Shown here: positions 12,100 through 22,301 of the stretch, one piece after another | Layout: each line of letters opens with the position of its first letter | How positions within the stretch are numbered: position 1 is the first letter of the stretch | Assembly (NCBI GenBank): GCA_024509875.1 | Contig: JAMPIV010008519.1 | Coordinates: forward strand, 101,852-165,851 | DNA: 64,000 bases | Source of the DNA: Oreohelix idahoensis | Taxonomy: Eukaryota > Mollusca > Gastropoda > Stylommatophora > Oreohelicidae | Reading direction: 5' to 3' | Program-made: the position numbers and the translations under genes | The notes under the pieces: generated by a model | What the model saw: the letters and a program-made list of their open reading frames with translations, nothing else | Database searches by the model: none | Told to the model about the DNA's origin: nothing

Positions 12100-12822
12100 T
12101 TATTTTCATATTGTGTTTATTCCTATTTTCATATTGTGTTTATCCCTTTTTCATGTTGTGTTTATACCTTTTTCATATTGTGTTTATCCCTTTTTCATAC
12201 TGTTTGTCCCTTTTTCAAGTTGTGTTTATCCCATTTTCGTACTGTGTTTATCCCTTTGCCATACTGTGTTTATCCCTTTTTCATATTGTGTTTATCCCTT
12301 TTTCATGTTGGGTTTATCCCAGTTTCATACTGTGTTTATCCCTTTTTCATACTGTGTTTGTCGCTTTTTCATATTGTGTTTATCCCTTTCTCATATTGTG
12401 TTTATCCCTTTGCCATACTGTGTTTATCCCTTTTTCATATTGTGTTTATCCCTTTTTCATGTTGGGTTTATCCCAGTTTCATACTGTGTTTATCCCTTTT
12501 TCATACCGTGTTTGTCGCTTTTTCATATTGTGTTTATCCCTTTCTCATATTGTGTTTATCCCTTTGCCATACTGTGTTTATCCCTTTTTCATATTGTGTT
12601 TATCCCTTTTTCATGTTGGGTTTATCCCAGTTTCATACTGTGTTTATCCCTTTTTCATACTGTGTTTGTCCCTTTTTCTTACTGTGATTATTCCTTTCTC
12701 ATATTGCGTTTATCCATTTTTCATGTTGTGATTATCCCTTTTTCATATTGTGTTTATCCCTTTTTCATATTGTGTTTATCCCTTTTTCATGTTGTGATTA
12801 TCCCTTTTTCATGTTGTGTTTG
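12100..12822. repeat. 22-bp minisatellite with 154-bp higher-order repeat, first block
   Basis: The unit is TGTGTTTATCCCTTTTTCAT plus two variable bases (22 bp). Because 22 is not a multiple of three and the unit has no stop on the plus strand, all three plus frames stay open for 180-280 codons. The resulting CVYPFFILCLSLF proteins are artefacts. Variant units (CTTTGCCATACTG, at 12257, 12411 and 12565) recur every 154 bp, showing higher-order units of seven. The array resumes at 13728 after a LINE insertion. Confidence 0.95.
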
Positions 12823-13727
12823 TGATGCACCAGACAACATAGGGCAATCCAAGAGGAATAAGATGGACTACATTTTCTACATTGGAAGATCTGGAATATG
12901 CAGATGACATTGCACTGCTAGCACATTCACATCAACACATCCAGGAAAAAACGGATAGACTTAATAAGTATAGCCAGCAGGTGGGCTTGAACATCAACCT
13001 AAAGAAGACAGAGGTCATGACGCTCAATGTGAGCAACCCTGAGCCCATATCAGTAAGGAATCAGCAACTGGAACAGATAGATGCCTTCACATACCTAGGA
13101 TGCATAGTAACACCAGACGGCGGAGCAAGCAAAGACATCAACAACAGAATGAACAAAGCAAGAACAGCCTTTTTTATTCTAAACAACATTTGGAAGTCCT
13201 CTCAGTACAGCACAAGCACAAAATTAGGATTATATCAGAGCTGTGTGCTTTCTGTGCTTCTCTATGGCGCGGAGAGCTGGAGAGTTACAGAGAAGGAAAT
13301 GTCGAAATTGTCCTCTTTTCACACAACATGCCTAAGAAAAATTCTCCGAATCTTTTGGCCGAATATCATCACCAACCAAGATCTGCTTACTCGGAGCAAG
13401 CAAGAGGACATACACACCATCATTGCTGGCAGACGCTGGAGCTGGGTTGGCCATGTCCTCAGAAGAGACCCCGATGCCATCACAAGAACAGCTATGGTAT
13501 GGACCCCTGAAGGAAAATGAAAGAGAGGCCGAACAAAAACAACTTGGCGGAGGACTGTGGAGGCTGAGATGCAAAGAATGAACCAGAGTTGGGGCACTGT
13601 ACGAAGGATGGCCGCCGACCGAGCAAAGTGGAATCAATTTGCTGTTGCCCTACAAGATGCCACCAGGCGTAATGGCCACTGACTGCTTTGACGGTCGGCG
13701 GCTAAGGATCAAAGAAGAAGAAGAATG
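12823..13727 (+). mobile_element. LINE fragment (5' truncated) inserted in the minisatellite
   Basis: This 905-bp block of ordinary coding-type sequence interrupts the 22-bp array. ATGTTGTGTTT is present at both junctions (target duplication or simply the array unit). The right end is (AGA)n-like (AAAGAAGAAGAAGA), as for LINE tails. It encodes the C-terminal part of a non-LTR reverse transcriptase, beginning just before the catalytic YADD box, so it is a 5'-truncated copy. Confidence 0.8.
12882..13683 (+). pseudogene. non-LTR reverse transcriptase, C-terminal part
   Basis: The open part (212 codons, 12882-13520) starts with LEYADDIALLAHSHQH, which contains the catalytic YADD box (12897-12908). 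It continues with the thumb pattern TYLGCIVTPDGGASKDINNR, LYQSCVLSVLLYGAESW and WVGHVLRRDPDAITRTA. A stop (TGA at 13518) interrupts the frame, but the same frame continues as KRGRTKTTWRRTVEAEM..WNQFAVALQDATRRNGH. This arrangement (YLG..., LYGAE.W, GH..R) is shared by RTE- and related LINE clades; I do not assign it further. Fingers and palm upstream of YADD are absent, so it cannot be active. Confidence 0.85.
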
Positions 13728-14515
13728 TTGTGTTTATCCCTTTTTTCAAGTTGTATTTATCCCTTTCTCATACTGTGTTTATCCCTTTTTCATATTGTGT
13801 TTATCCCTTTTCATGTTGTGTTTATCCCTTTTTCATGTTGTGTTTATCCCTTTTTCATATTGTGTTTATCCCTTTTTCATGTTGTGTTTATACCTTTTTC
13901 ATATTGTGTTTATCCCTTTTTCACATTGTGTTTATACCTTTTTCATATTGTGTTTATCCCTTTTTCACATTGTGTTTATACCTTTTTCATATTGTGTTTA
14001 TCCCTTTTTCATACTGTTTGTCCCTTTTTCAAGTTGTGTGAATCCCATTTTCATGCTGTGTTTATCCCTTTGTCATACTGTGTTTATCTCTTTTTCATAT
14101 TGTGTTTATTCCTTTTTCATGTTGGGTTTATCCCTGTTTCATACTGTGTTTATCCCTTTTTCATGTTGGGTTTATCCCTTTTTCATGTTGTATTCATCTC
14201 TTTTTCATATTGTTATTATCCATTTTTCATGTTGTGTTTATTCTTCTTTCATACTTTGTTTATCCCTTTTTCTTATTGTGATTATCCCTTTTTCATGTTG
14301 TGTTTATCACTTTTTTCATGTTGTGTTTATTACTTTTTTCATGTTGTATCAATTTTTTCATGTTGTTATCACTTTTTTCATGTTGTGTTTATCACTTTTT
14401 TCATGTTGTGTTTATCACTTTTTTCATGTTGTGTTTATCACTTTTTTCATGTTGTGTTTATCACTTTTTTCATGTTGTGTTTATCATTTTTCACATTGTG
14501 TTTATCCTTTTATGT
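13728..14515. repeat. 22/23-bp minisatellite, second block
   Basis: Continuation of the array interrupted at 12822. From about 14290 the unit becomes 23 bp (TGTGTTTATCACTTTTTTCATGT), mainly through one extra T, and is very regular for about eight copies, suggesting a local recent expansion. No real coding sequence. Confidence 0.95.
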
Positions 14516-14880
14516 GTCTCTAGTTTCCTTCTCCATGTGAGTGTTTCTGTCTCGCTCTAATCTCTGATTAGGTTATTCCAGAACGATGACCGCCTTATAA
14601 TGCTGTTAAATAGTAAAGCTTCATAAATGTTAAAGGAAACTTGTTGATTTGCTAAAGCAAGCAATTAAGGCAAAAGCAGATATTCTGCAGGGATCTGAAG
14701 TCTGTCGTTAAAAAATGTCCCGACTCTGTTTTTAGGAGACTTAAGCCCAGACAGGTCCTCATTTTAAGAACAAACTCAATTTAATTAAAACAATTATCAT
14801 TTTGTTTTGTATTATTGTATGAATGAACGAATAGTTACAAATGCAGTCTACGAAAGTCACATATTCATTTTTGGCATATG
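14516..14880. other. no gene seen
   Basis: A+T-rich sequence without recognised features. Confidence 0.4.
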
Positions 14881-15335
14881 TGTTTGGTTTGGTTTGGTTT
14901 TAAGGACTATCTTCATTGCACTCGGACTACACCATCAGGGCTCCGATCTCCACCCTTAGATCACACAAAGAGGATCTCAGCACAGTGCATGAACTCCGTA
15001 GCCCCGGCGAGAATCCCACTGTGTTTATACAGGAATCACATATTCTATACATATTTTTGTGGCGGGTAGGTTTCTAATTTTTAAATTTTGCCAGGGCAGC
15101 TTACTCTTTACGATTTCCAACTGCCGTGGGATTTGTAACGTGCTCAACTTGCACACGGGACCTTCTACTTTTTCACCCTTATCCTAGAAGGCTAGGCATC
15201 CGATCCCACTAGAATGACATCATTAGGGCCAGTGGTTCTGAACAAAATTTCCATAAATTATATTCCCTCAACTGGGAATTGAACCCGGAACCTCTAGAAC
15301 TCGAAACGGACGCCATACCTCTTAATCACTCTCCC
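14881..15335 (-). mobile_element. tRNA-derived SINE, full copy
   Basis: On the minus strand the head lies at about 15335: A box TGATTAAGAGG and B box GGGTTCAATTCC. The body follows, and the tail is AAAACCAAACCAAACCAAAC at about 14881-14900. It matches the split copy at 9181-9361 plus 11464-11750. A frame of about 60 codons (WFGFKDYLH..TRTTPS..) is open in both copies but is probably chance. Upstream of the head lies a poly-C run (15331-15372). Confidence 0.8.
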
Positions 15336-15372
15336 CCCCCCCCCCCCCCCCCCTCCCCCCCCCCCCCCCCCA
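15331..15372. repeat. (C)n tract
   Basis: About 40 C residues with one T. Homopolymers of this length are often mis-sized in assemblies. Confidence 0.9.
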
Positions 15373-15474
15373 ATGTGTGTGAATATATTAACTGTATTTA
15401 CACATTTACCAAATGTATACATATAATTACATATAAGTGCATAATTGTACGCCATATGACTGGTTTTTAAAAAA

Positions 15475-15558
15475 AATTGAGTTCGGAGTTGGATGTTGGA
15501 GTCGGACTTCTAAAATTGCAGTACTCTGAGATTTTTTTTTGGCCGACTCTACAGCCCT
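15475..15558. mobile_element. hAT-like end fragment
   Basis: Reading inward from the right, the end is CAGGGCTGTAGAGTCGGCC, very close to a common hAT terminus (CAGGGCTGTGGAGTCGG). Further GAGTCGG and CGGAGTTGG words lie at 15480-15512. I found no matching left end, so it is a fragment or a degraded MITE. Confidence 0.45.
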
Positions 15559-15654
15559 GATATTCTGGTACTACACCTACTTGTTTTCATTGTCGCTATC
15601 ACATTTATACATTCACCTTCACCATTATTCATCATCATTTCCCTGTTTGCTCCG

Positions 15655-15790
15655 TGTGGAACATTAAGCCGACGCTGCATCTGATCCTATTGCAATAACC
15701 ATGCGCCAAAACATTCACATACTCTTATGCAGTGGTTTATGTCGTAGTTTGTTTTACATGATGATGTTGCCAGACACCCTCCCCCCCCCC
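15655..15790 (+). repeat. dispersed repeat with TTGTTTTACATGATG core, second longer copy
   Basis: This is related to 4689-4830. The core lies at 15749-15763, preceded by GCAGTGGTTTATGTCGTAG, and a poly-C run follows at 15781-15790. Confidence 0.5.
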
Positions 15791-17330
15791 TTTTTCCAAA
15801 CAAAACCTCATATTAGTCTCCTCATACTGAGGGAGAGTAGTCTATACTTTGCCTCCTCAGAGACGCCAGTGAACTACACCTTTATAAGACAGCATAAATG
15901 CTTCCAAGCGTTGAGTATCATTGTCAACATCACCAATATTTGTCTCCTGTAATTTTTCACTTCAGTCATTATTTCACCTAATGATAGTACAATTTGTATT
16001 CCTCAGCTCGACTACTGAAATTGCCCCTTACTCTCTCTTTATTGGATTCGTGGCAGTGATGACTACAATCAAGAACTGGACAGGATGAAGAAAATAAGTG
16101 AAGCTGCAATCGTCTACTTCATTTTTTAATGATATTACAAATTACTTTAAACAAAAACATGGCCAAATAAAATGAGATATTTATACTTAGAAAACTAACA
16201 TGCAACATTCATAAGTCACAGATGGGAGTAATGATGACATATCGTAATTTTACTGTCTGGCCCTTTAAGTCACACCACGTATGTAGCAGAACCTGGTTCT
16301 TTTTTTGGCTGATCTTAATAGGAGGAGCTGCAGCGTATTTTAAGTCAAAATATAAAATAGGGATTAGTCTATGTTTAAATAATTTAAATTCTCCTTAATC
16401 TAAATATGCGGAAATCATTTGTCAAAGACATTCTAGTTTGGTGCATTTTGATTTTGTAAATTGTATTTTCTTAAGAAATTGCATTTTTCCTGTGAAGAAA
16501 ATCATGATTTTTCGCAGAACCTTGTTTAATTTTAGTAATGTTCTAATAACTTGCGTATTTTTTCGTCAATCAATTTGAGATTTGGCACAAATACGTTCCA
16601 TTTGGCAGTAAAACTTTTACCAGATCCGATTTTTCATATTTTATCAAAATTGTGGTTTAGTACAAATAATGTAAATTTTTGAAAAAACAATGGTTTCTAT
16701 TTTTAGATACAAACTTTAAAGTTCTATATCTCCATGATCTATTATGTTATCTAAATTCTAATGTGACAGAAAGGTTTAAAATACAACGATGAGATTTCAT
16801 TTCAACTTTGGTGCTCATAACTCGACAAATAAAAATGCCTGAGGGATTTGAAAAATAAGAGTGAAATCCAACATGGCGCCATTTCCATGGCAATCAAGAG
16901 CATAATACCATCAAATACATCGCAATGCACGACTGTCTTACGTCCGCCCAGGGCATTATCGAAATCCTGCAGTTATTTATGAAAATAGCATTTTACTGTT
17001 ACTCCCTTCTTGTTGAAATTACATTAGATTCCCATGATAGAGCGAACGTGACATTTAGATTTAAAAAAAAAAAATAAGATAACAGAGAAAACTACTGTCT
17101 TGCTGATAGGTGGGCGTGGCTTTAAGCCGCCAATCAACTCATTTTTGGTATTGACACAAATTTCTTATTTGCAAACTTTATACACATTTTTTCCTAACTT
17201 TTGAGACCTTTACTGCGGTGTGCAGTTGAGTAGATTACATAAGCAGGGCAGGAAATCGTGTTCACAGAAAGTATATGTGCCAGAAATCGTCTGTAAAAGG
17301 AAGTATACACTCTGAGAGTTTAATTTCATT
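15791..17330. other. no gene seen
   Basis: About 1.5 kb of A+T-rich sequence without a coding match, a splice-compatible exon of a family I know, or an obvious repeat structure. Confidence 0.4.
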
Positions 17331-17335
17331 TAACC

Positions 17336-17590
17336 AGAGTAAGGTAAAGGAGGCAAAGGATGCCGTTACACGCCCATTGAGGCATATTGGGAATACGGTG
17401 TTAGGGCAGGCCCATATTTTGTTGACCATCGGCACACAAGGGGTGATGTGGTCAGCATTACGCCGGCCGCCTTAACCTTCCCAGAGTTGCTCTGGTACCC
17501 AATTCATGAGGCTGGGTCGACCCCGGTCTAAAAAATCCAACCTCAACTGGGGATCGAACCATGGACCACCGAGCTAGGAAGCCAGTGTTA
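17336..17590 (-). mobile_element. tRNA-like SINE (family 3)
   Basis: On the minus strand, TAGCTCGGTGG (A-box-like) and GGTTCGATCC (B box) lie at about 17575-17530. The segment CGTTACACGCCCATTGAGGCATATTGGGAATACGGTG...TTGACCATCGGCACA (17364-17435) recurs at 20128-20205, where another tRNA-like head (GGGTTCGATTCTCC, minus, about 20344-20331) lies nearby. Boundaries are approximate. Confidence 0.55.
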
Positions 17591-17929
17591 AAAGAGTACA
17601 AATAATAACGAAACTTAGAACATGTATAGGCTCTAAACGACACATTATACGTTTACTACTGAACACAACAGTCATAGAACAAAGTGCAGCCAAATTATTA
17701 TGTCAGTAATTATAGGTTCACACGTTCTACTGACGTAGGTGGTCATATGAATAATTATATGTACATGCTTATATGTCCGGACAAATATGCGCACATTATC
17801 TATTAAGTTGTAGTCGGAAATGTATGTGCATCTAACCGACCTCTGTTCTGGAGTACAGTGTGTTGTATGGGTATGGGTAACATTCACATAATCGACAAAT
17901 TTACAAATAATGGTACCCTTGTAGTGGTA

Positions 17930-18195
17930 AATTAAAATGAAACAAACATAAAGGTATGTTTTCAGGCACTCGTAAGAAATAAAGAAGTAGAACACTAGAC
18001 AACAGGCCTCGGGTTTCCCTTCCTTATATGTTATAAATGTTTACCCTTGTAGTGTCCTGGGATCTCTGAAGAGACAGAAAGAATATGACTGAAGCTCCCT
18101 CACGTATGTCATTAGAAGCTAGTATGGGGCTAGCAACTTCATCGTGTACCATATATTGATACAGAAAGAACTCTCGTGGAAGGTCACGTGAAGAT
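17930..18195. repeat. dispersed repeat shared with 20225-20790
   Basis: The stretch ACATAAAGGTATGTTTTCAG..CGT.AGAAATAAAGAAG and, further on, GAGACAGAAAGAATA..TGGGGCT.GCAA.CTCATC recur at 20238-20300 and 20690-20770. The order is the same but the spacing is longer in the second copy, so two diverged copies of one dispersed element are likely. Confidence 0.55.
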
Positions 18196-18830
18196 TTTTG
18201 TACAGGCTTCTTGTAAGATCAGCTGCAGCGGTCGCGCCATGATCCTTCAGAGACGAAAATAAGAATAATGAACATGTGTCGACAAACATTCCAGACGCTA
18301 AAGGATAATCACTTCTCGGTTTACTCACAACACTCATATGAAAATTGTAAACGTACCTCGCCATTACTCAGTAATTTACTGACCTTGTTAGACATCATAC
18401 TTACATCAAATACAGTCATCACAATCTGCCTTAGAATGTTTCGTCATAATTTCCTTTTTCAATATAACTCATGCTGCTGTATGTAAATGTTTTAACTCTT
18501 TACTTCCATCTACATCGCATCACTGACGACACCTACCAACAGTAATATGATTATCAATGTCATTATCATATATTATTAGTTCTTTAATCATCATTGCAAT
18601 CTTCTGCGTCACTCTGGTCATTAACACGGAAAAAAAAACAATCCCAACTCGGAATAACAGCTAACTGAACATTAACAACAAACATAAAATAATCAACATG
18701 AATATTATTATGTGTTTGGTTTTTGTGTGTTTTTTCCTTTGAGGTATTTGCTTTCTCGTAGCGAGGCACGCTTCTCTCAACTTGGACCGATGTATGTCGG
18801 TTATATCAGAGCTCAATTGCCATTGAAAAA
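18196..18830. other. no gene seen; LINE/SINE-type tail at right edge
   Basis: Nothing is recognised, except that 18825-18858 reads AAAAATAAAG followed by (TTTG)n, a short tandem tail like those at the 3' ends of retroposed elements. The stretch to its left is probably the 3' part of such an element on the plus strand. Confidence 0.45.
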
Positions 18831-18861
18831 TAAAGTTTTTGTTTGTTTGTTTGTTTGTTAA

Positions 18862-19150
18862 CGTACTCCCGCTATTACTCGAGGCGAAAATCTCCGGTTA
18901 GTATGTCTAACCTGAGACTGATTTTTACGTATTCCTTTTTTCCCTGTACACCGACAGGTGTCCACTCGCCATTCAGGCAGATACTCGCCGTCTTTGGAGG
19001 GTACCCATTAGAGCTGGGTCGGCTCAGGAGCCGTTCAGGTTATTCCAGTCCCTGGTCGACGACACTTCTTCAAATATACTCGCCCGTGCTTGAACCTTGA
19101 TCACCCGATCGCCAGCGCAGTGTGGTAACCATTACACCAGCGCGGCTCCC
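18862..19150 (-). mobile_element. tRNA-derived SINE (family 2)
   Basis: On the minus strand the head is GGGAGCCGCGCTGGTGTAATGG (A box TGGTGTAATGG) with B box GGTTCAAGC near 19097. The body contains GGCGAGTATCTGCC.GAATGG and ends near AACCTGAGACTGAT (18908 leftward). A second copy lies at 54360-54600, with the same order of CTGAGATTGATTTTTACGT, GCAGATACTCGCCGT and GGTACCCATTAG on the plus strand. Confidence 0.75.
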
Positions 19151-19282
19151 ATGATAGAAGTACAAAAATAAAGTAACTCTGAGAACTCAAGTGTAGTGTT
19201 GATAAATACTAAGCACTGAAAAGGACTGCCAGTTTTTATTGGCTAACATAGTCAAACCCTGATATAGGTTAGTTCTGTAAAG

Positions 19283-19407
19283 CTGGGGTTCTCAACTGTT
19301 ATTGCTTCGTTTACCTCTGTACCTCCCCCCACAGACGCTGTTAGTTGTCCCCTAGACAGATGGCATGGATGCCTGAGGTGCTATATGGCTCACGTTGAGA
19401 ACCACTG
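19283..19407. mobile_element. hAT-like MITE, 125 bp, with 8-bp target duplication
   Basis: The ends are CTGGGGTTCTCAAC and, inverted, CAGTGGTTCTCAAC. The flanks are CTGTAAAG (19275-19282) and CTGTAAAT (19408-19415), one mismatch. The interior shares GACGCTGTTAG.TG, GGCATGG and GTTGAGAACCACTG with the element at 8043-8230, so the two are one family. Confidence 0.85.
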
Positions 19408-19415
19408 CTGTAAAT

Positions 19416-20110
19416 GACAGCTAGCATTTGCAGCGATGATAGATAGTAATCCCTGAAAAGGACTAGTAGTATTAGGGGGCTGGCATGAAGCCCGCATGAG
19501 TGCTGGCAACTGCAAGCTACGTCGGCGGTGAGAGCTTGATGTATTAGTGTGCCACGGCAGTTTATATTGAGTGATGCTTGAAAATTACAGCCGCCAACCC
19601 AGCTTTAGTCTTAAGCCATTATTGAACTAAGCTTAGTGCGCAGACAGAAACGTAAATGTGTTTTCCAAGTTGTCGTTTTTTATAATAATTGCCAACCTAC
19701 TTGAGATGAAGGAAGATATCGCTTCGGCGACTGTACTTGTCTGTCGATGACTAGATGACAATTAACAATTTTAATATTATAAAAACTTCTTGGAAACAAT
19801 TCTGGAACATCTTCGACTATGTTACGCACAACGCAGTCGATCAGATACAAACCCTTCTTTGTGACATTAAGTTGTCTTTAATTACAGCGTACGTATCCTC
19901 AGTAACATTTTTGCTCGGATTACACTGCGCCATTCCCTTTAGTTAAAAAAATTAGGCCCTATATATTTTTTTAATTTATTGGTGTCATCAACCACGAAGT
20001 ACACATGCTAGAATTCGGCACAAATGCTATATTCCTGTTTACAGATATACAGAACGGGGAATTCTATAATCGTTAATGAAATATAAACAAATAAAGTGGG
20101 GAAACGCGAG
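19416..20110. other. no gene seen
   Basis: I find no coding match here and no repeat I can name. Confidence 0.4.
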
Positions 20111-20114
20111 GCCT

Positions 20115-20790
20115 GTAAAGAAAGGTAAGGATCCCTTTACATGCCTATTGAGGCATATGGGGAAAACGGTGTTAGGCACATATTTTCTTGACCATCGGCA
20201 CATTAGAGGCCTGTTACTAACAAATAAATAAATGTTATAAACATAAAGGTATGTTTCAGACGCTCGTGAGAAATAAAGAAGATGAAAACTAGACAACAGA
20301 AAAACAACAGAAGTGAGTGGCTTACCGGAGAATCGAACCCAGGACCTTCCGAACGGCACTCTCGCCCCAAATATAAGCATGTGCAAATATTTACATTACT
20401 GTCAGTTCGTTAACACAATTCTAGTACATTAACATAAATAAAAAGAAACGATTTTCGACAAAAGTGAAACAATGTTATTAGTACCTATTGTATGCACGAA
20501 TATATAGTCTTCTTCTAAGGCAGTTGATATCTATCAATGGACGGCAGGCTAGTCAAAATAGTTTCAATATTATACACTGTCCTTTTTGGTATTATACGAG
20601 CAATAAATTAAATTATTGCTTTTCGGTAATGGGCATGAATTATCTAGTTAACATGTTAGGACATCGAGTGTAGGTCCTGAGGCATTTTGACGAGACACAG
20701 AAAGAATAGACTTATGAAGTATGAGGTTAAGCATGGGGCTGGCAAACTCATGATGTACAATAAATTACTACGGAAACACTACTGTAAGAA
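20115..20790. repeat. dispersed repeats related to 17336-17590 and 17930-18195
   Basis: 20128-20205 matches the 17364-17435 segment. 20225-20300 and 20671-20790 match 17930-18195. The minus-strand sequence at 20344-20320 (GGGTTCGATTCTCC) is a B-box-like SINE head. The two blocks recur in the same order in both places, so they may be one composite element about 0.7-0.8 kb long. Confidence 0.5.
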
Positions 20791-21120
20791 CATTTAAATG
20801 CTTGGGGCATGCTTTATGCTAAGAGACCAGTTGCTGTATGGGCTCCATGTTCCATAGGAGCAAAATTGGGAATAGAGGAATACGTAAAAGACCCAATGTC
20901 GTGTATTTGTCTTGGATCCAAAGAATTAGTGCCTGGATCACGTTTACAGTGTAATGAATTACTTAATCTACAAGTACAGGTGAATTACCTGTATGTGTCA
21001 GTGTTAGCGATACAGTAACATGCTCAGCGATCATTCTTGATAAAAACAACATTGAAAGACCCATCTTCATTTTGATTCCCGAAACTGTGTGTTTGAGAAA
21101 TGTGGCAAAAGACATAGCAG
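20791..21120. other. no gene seen
   Basis: Sequence between a dispersed repeat and the truncated end of the third Gmr1-like element. Confidence 0.4.
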
Positions 21121-21222
21121 CTAATTGGGAAGGCTGGCTACTGGAGTGATCAGCTAAAGGTGAATGAGGTGACGAAGACTCTCCGTTGCTGGAGCTAGAC
21201 GCTGCACCACGACTTTGGACCT

Positions 21223-21281
21223 CTAAAGTCTTAAGCGCGAATTCGTGCTGACGTCGACTGTCATTCTCTCTGTCCTCATGT

Positions 21282-21324
<43 letters not shown>

Positions 21325-21591
21325 ATGTTGCCTTTCCTTCTTTCGTTCATTCACCCTGCGAGCTTCCATTTCCGCCTCAATTTTCTTACTTTCCAATTGC
21401 CGCTCTTCTCTTGCTTTCTCCATCTCCCTAGCTTCTTCTTCTTCTTTTTTCTTTCTAGCTTCTGCTTCCTTCTTCTCCGCCTCAAATTTGTCTAGTTCGT
21501 CGTTCACAAAAGCTAGCAACTCGTCTCCTTGTAATCCTGTTTCTTTTGCTTCCTCTCTTAGCATTGCTCTAAGCTTTACTCGCTCAGCCAT
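21223..21591 (-). pseudogene. Gmr1-like gag, N-terminal coiled-coil part
   Basis: The start MAERVKLRAMLREEAKETGL is chosen because it aligns with MAERAKLRQLLRDEAREEGL of copy 2. It is followed by a long highly charged Glu/Arg/Lys region predicted to be a coiled coil. A pure GA microsatellite on the coding strand gives an (ER)n run (about 21285-21320). The frame then shifts: the reading beyond (ALKTLEVQSRGAASSSSNGE) continues in another frame. The capsid region is not present. Confidence 0.75.
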
Positions 21592-22280
21592 GGCAAATAA
21601 CTGACTGCGAATTACCCGAGAAAGAAAGAAGAATAGAATACACTGCTCCCTAACCAATTAAGAGGAATAAAAAAAATCCGGTTTTTACTGTGTTTCCTCC
21701 TCCCTGTTACTCAGTTTTCTAATCTATCGCTGCTGTTAACTGGCAAAAAGGCTCCTAACGCAGACGACGTAAACCATAGAGATGGTAGATCAGGCTAAAA
21801 ACTGTAAATCTACCATTACTACTGTGGGGAAAAAAATTTAAAATTAAGGGGAAATTTTTTTCCCTTGTTTAATTCCACCACGCTCACCCACATCTGGAGT
21901 CAGTTTGGAGCTAGGGAAGACGATTAACTTGGTGACTACCCAATGCACTTCCTTTGCTATGCTCAGGCCCCACTACTCCAATAAAATTGTGATTGTTAAA
22001 CAATCACGCGTACCTCGGTCTTTTTGTACAAAAATTATTAAATATCATATCTCCAACAAAGATCACCATCAAAATCAAACTGTATGAAAACTATAAGATG
22101 CTGTGTAAAGAAACAAATTTCGAATTTGTGTGGTCAGAACCCAGTAATAAGAACGTTGTCTAGGGGATAATTATTATTACTATTCTTTACTCACAACACA
22201 GGACGCACAACACACTCTATCTAGAGTTAGACTAACATACAATAACAGACGTTAGTCATTAATCTAGACTCAGATCAAAT

Positions 22281-22298
22281 CCTGGACACGAGCACCCA
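22281..22298 (-). promoter_or_regulatory. candidate primer-binding site, copy 3
   Basis: The minus strand reads TGGGTGCTCGTGTCCAGG, three bases inside the candidate LTR end (..TACTACA). The equivalent sites are TGAGGGCTCGTTTCCGGT in copy 2 and TGGGGTCTCGCTCTTGGG in copy 1. All resemble the complement of tRNA-Pro 3' ends (TGGGGGCTCG..). Confidence 0.5.
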
Positions 22299-22301
22299 TT
22301 C

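Noticed and set aside
12036..12907. Overlapping long frames rich in CVYPFFILCLSLF on the plus strand, also at 13639-14560
   Set aside because: They are translations of a stop-free 22-bp minisatellite in all three frames, and the peptide repeats every 22 residues as expected.
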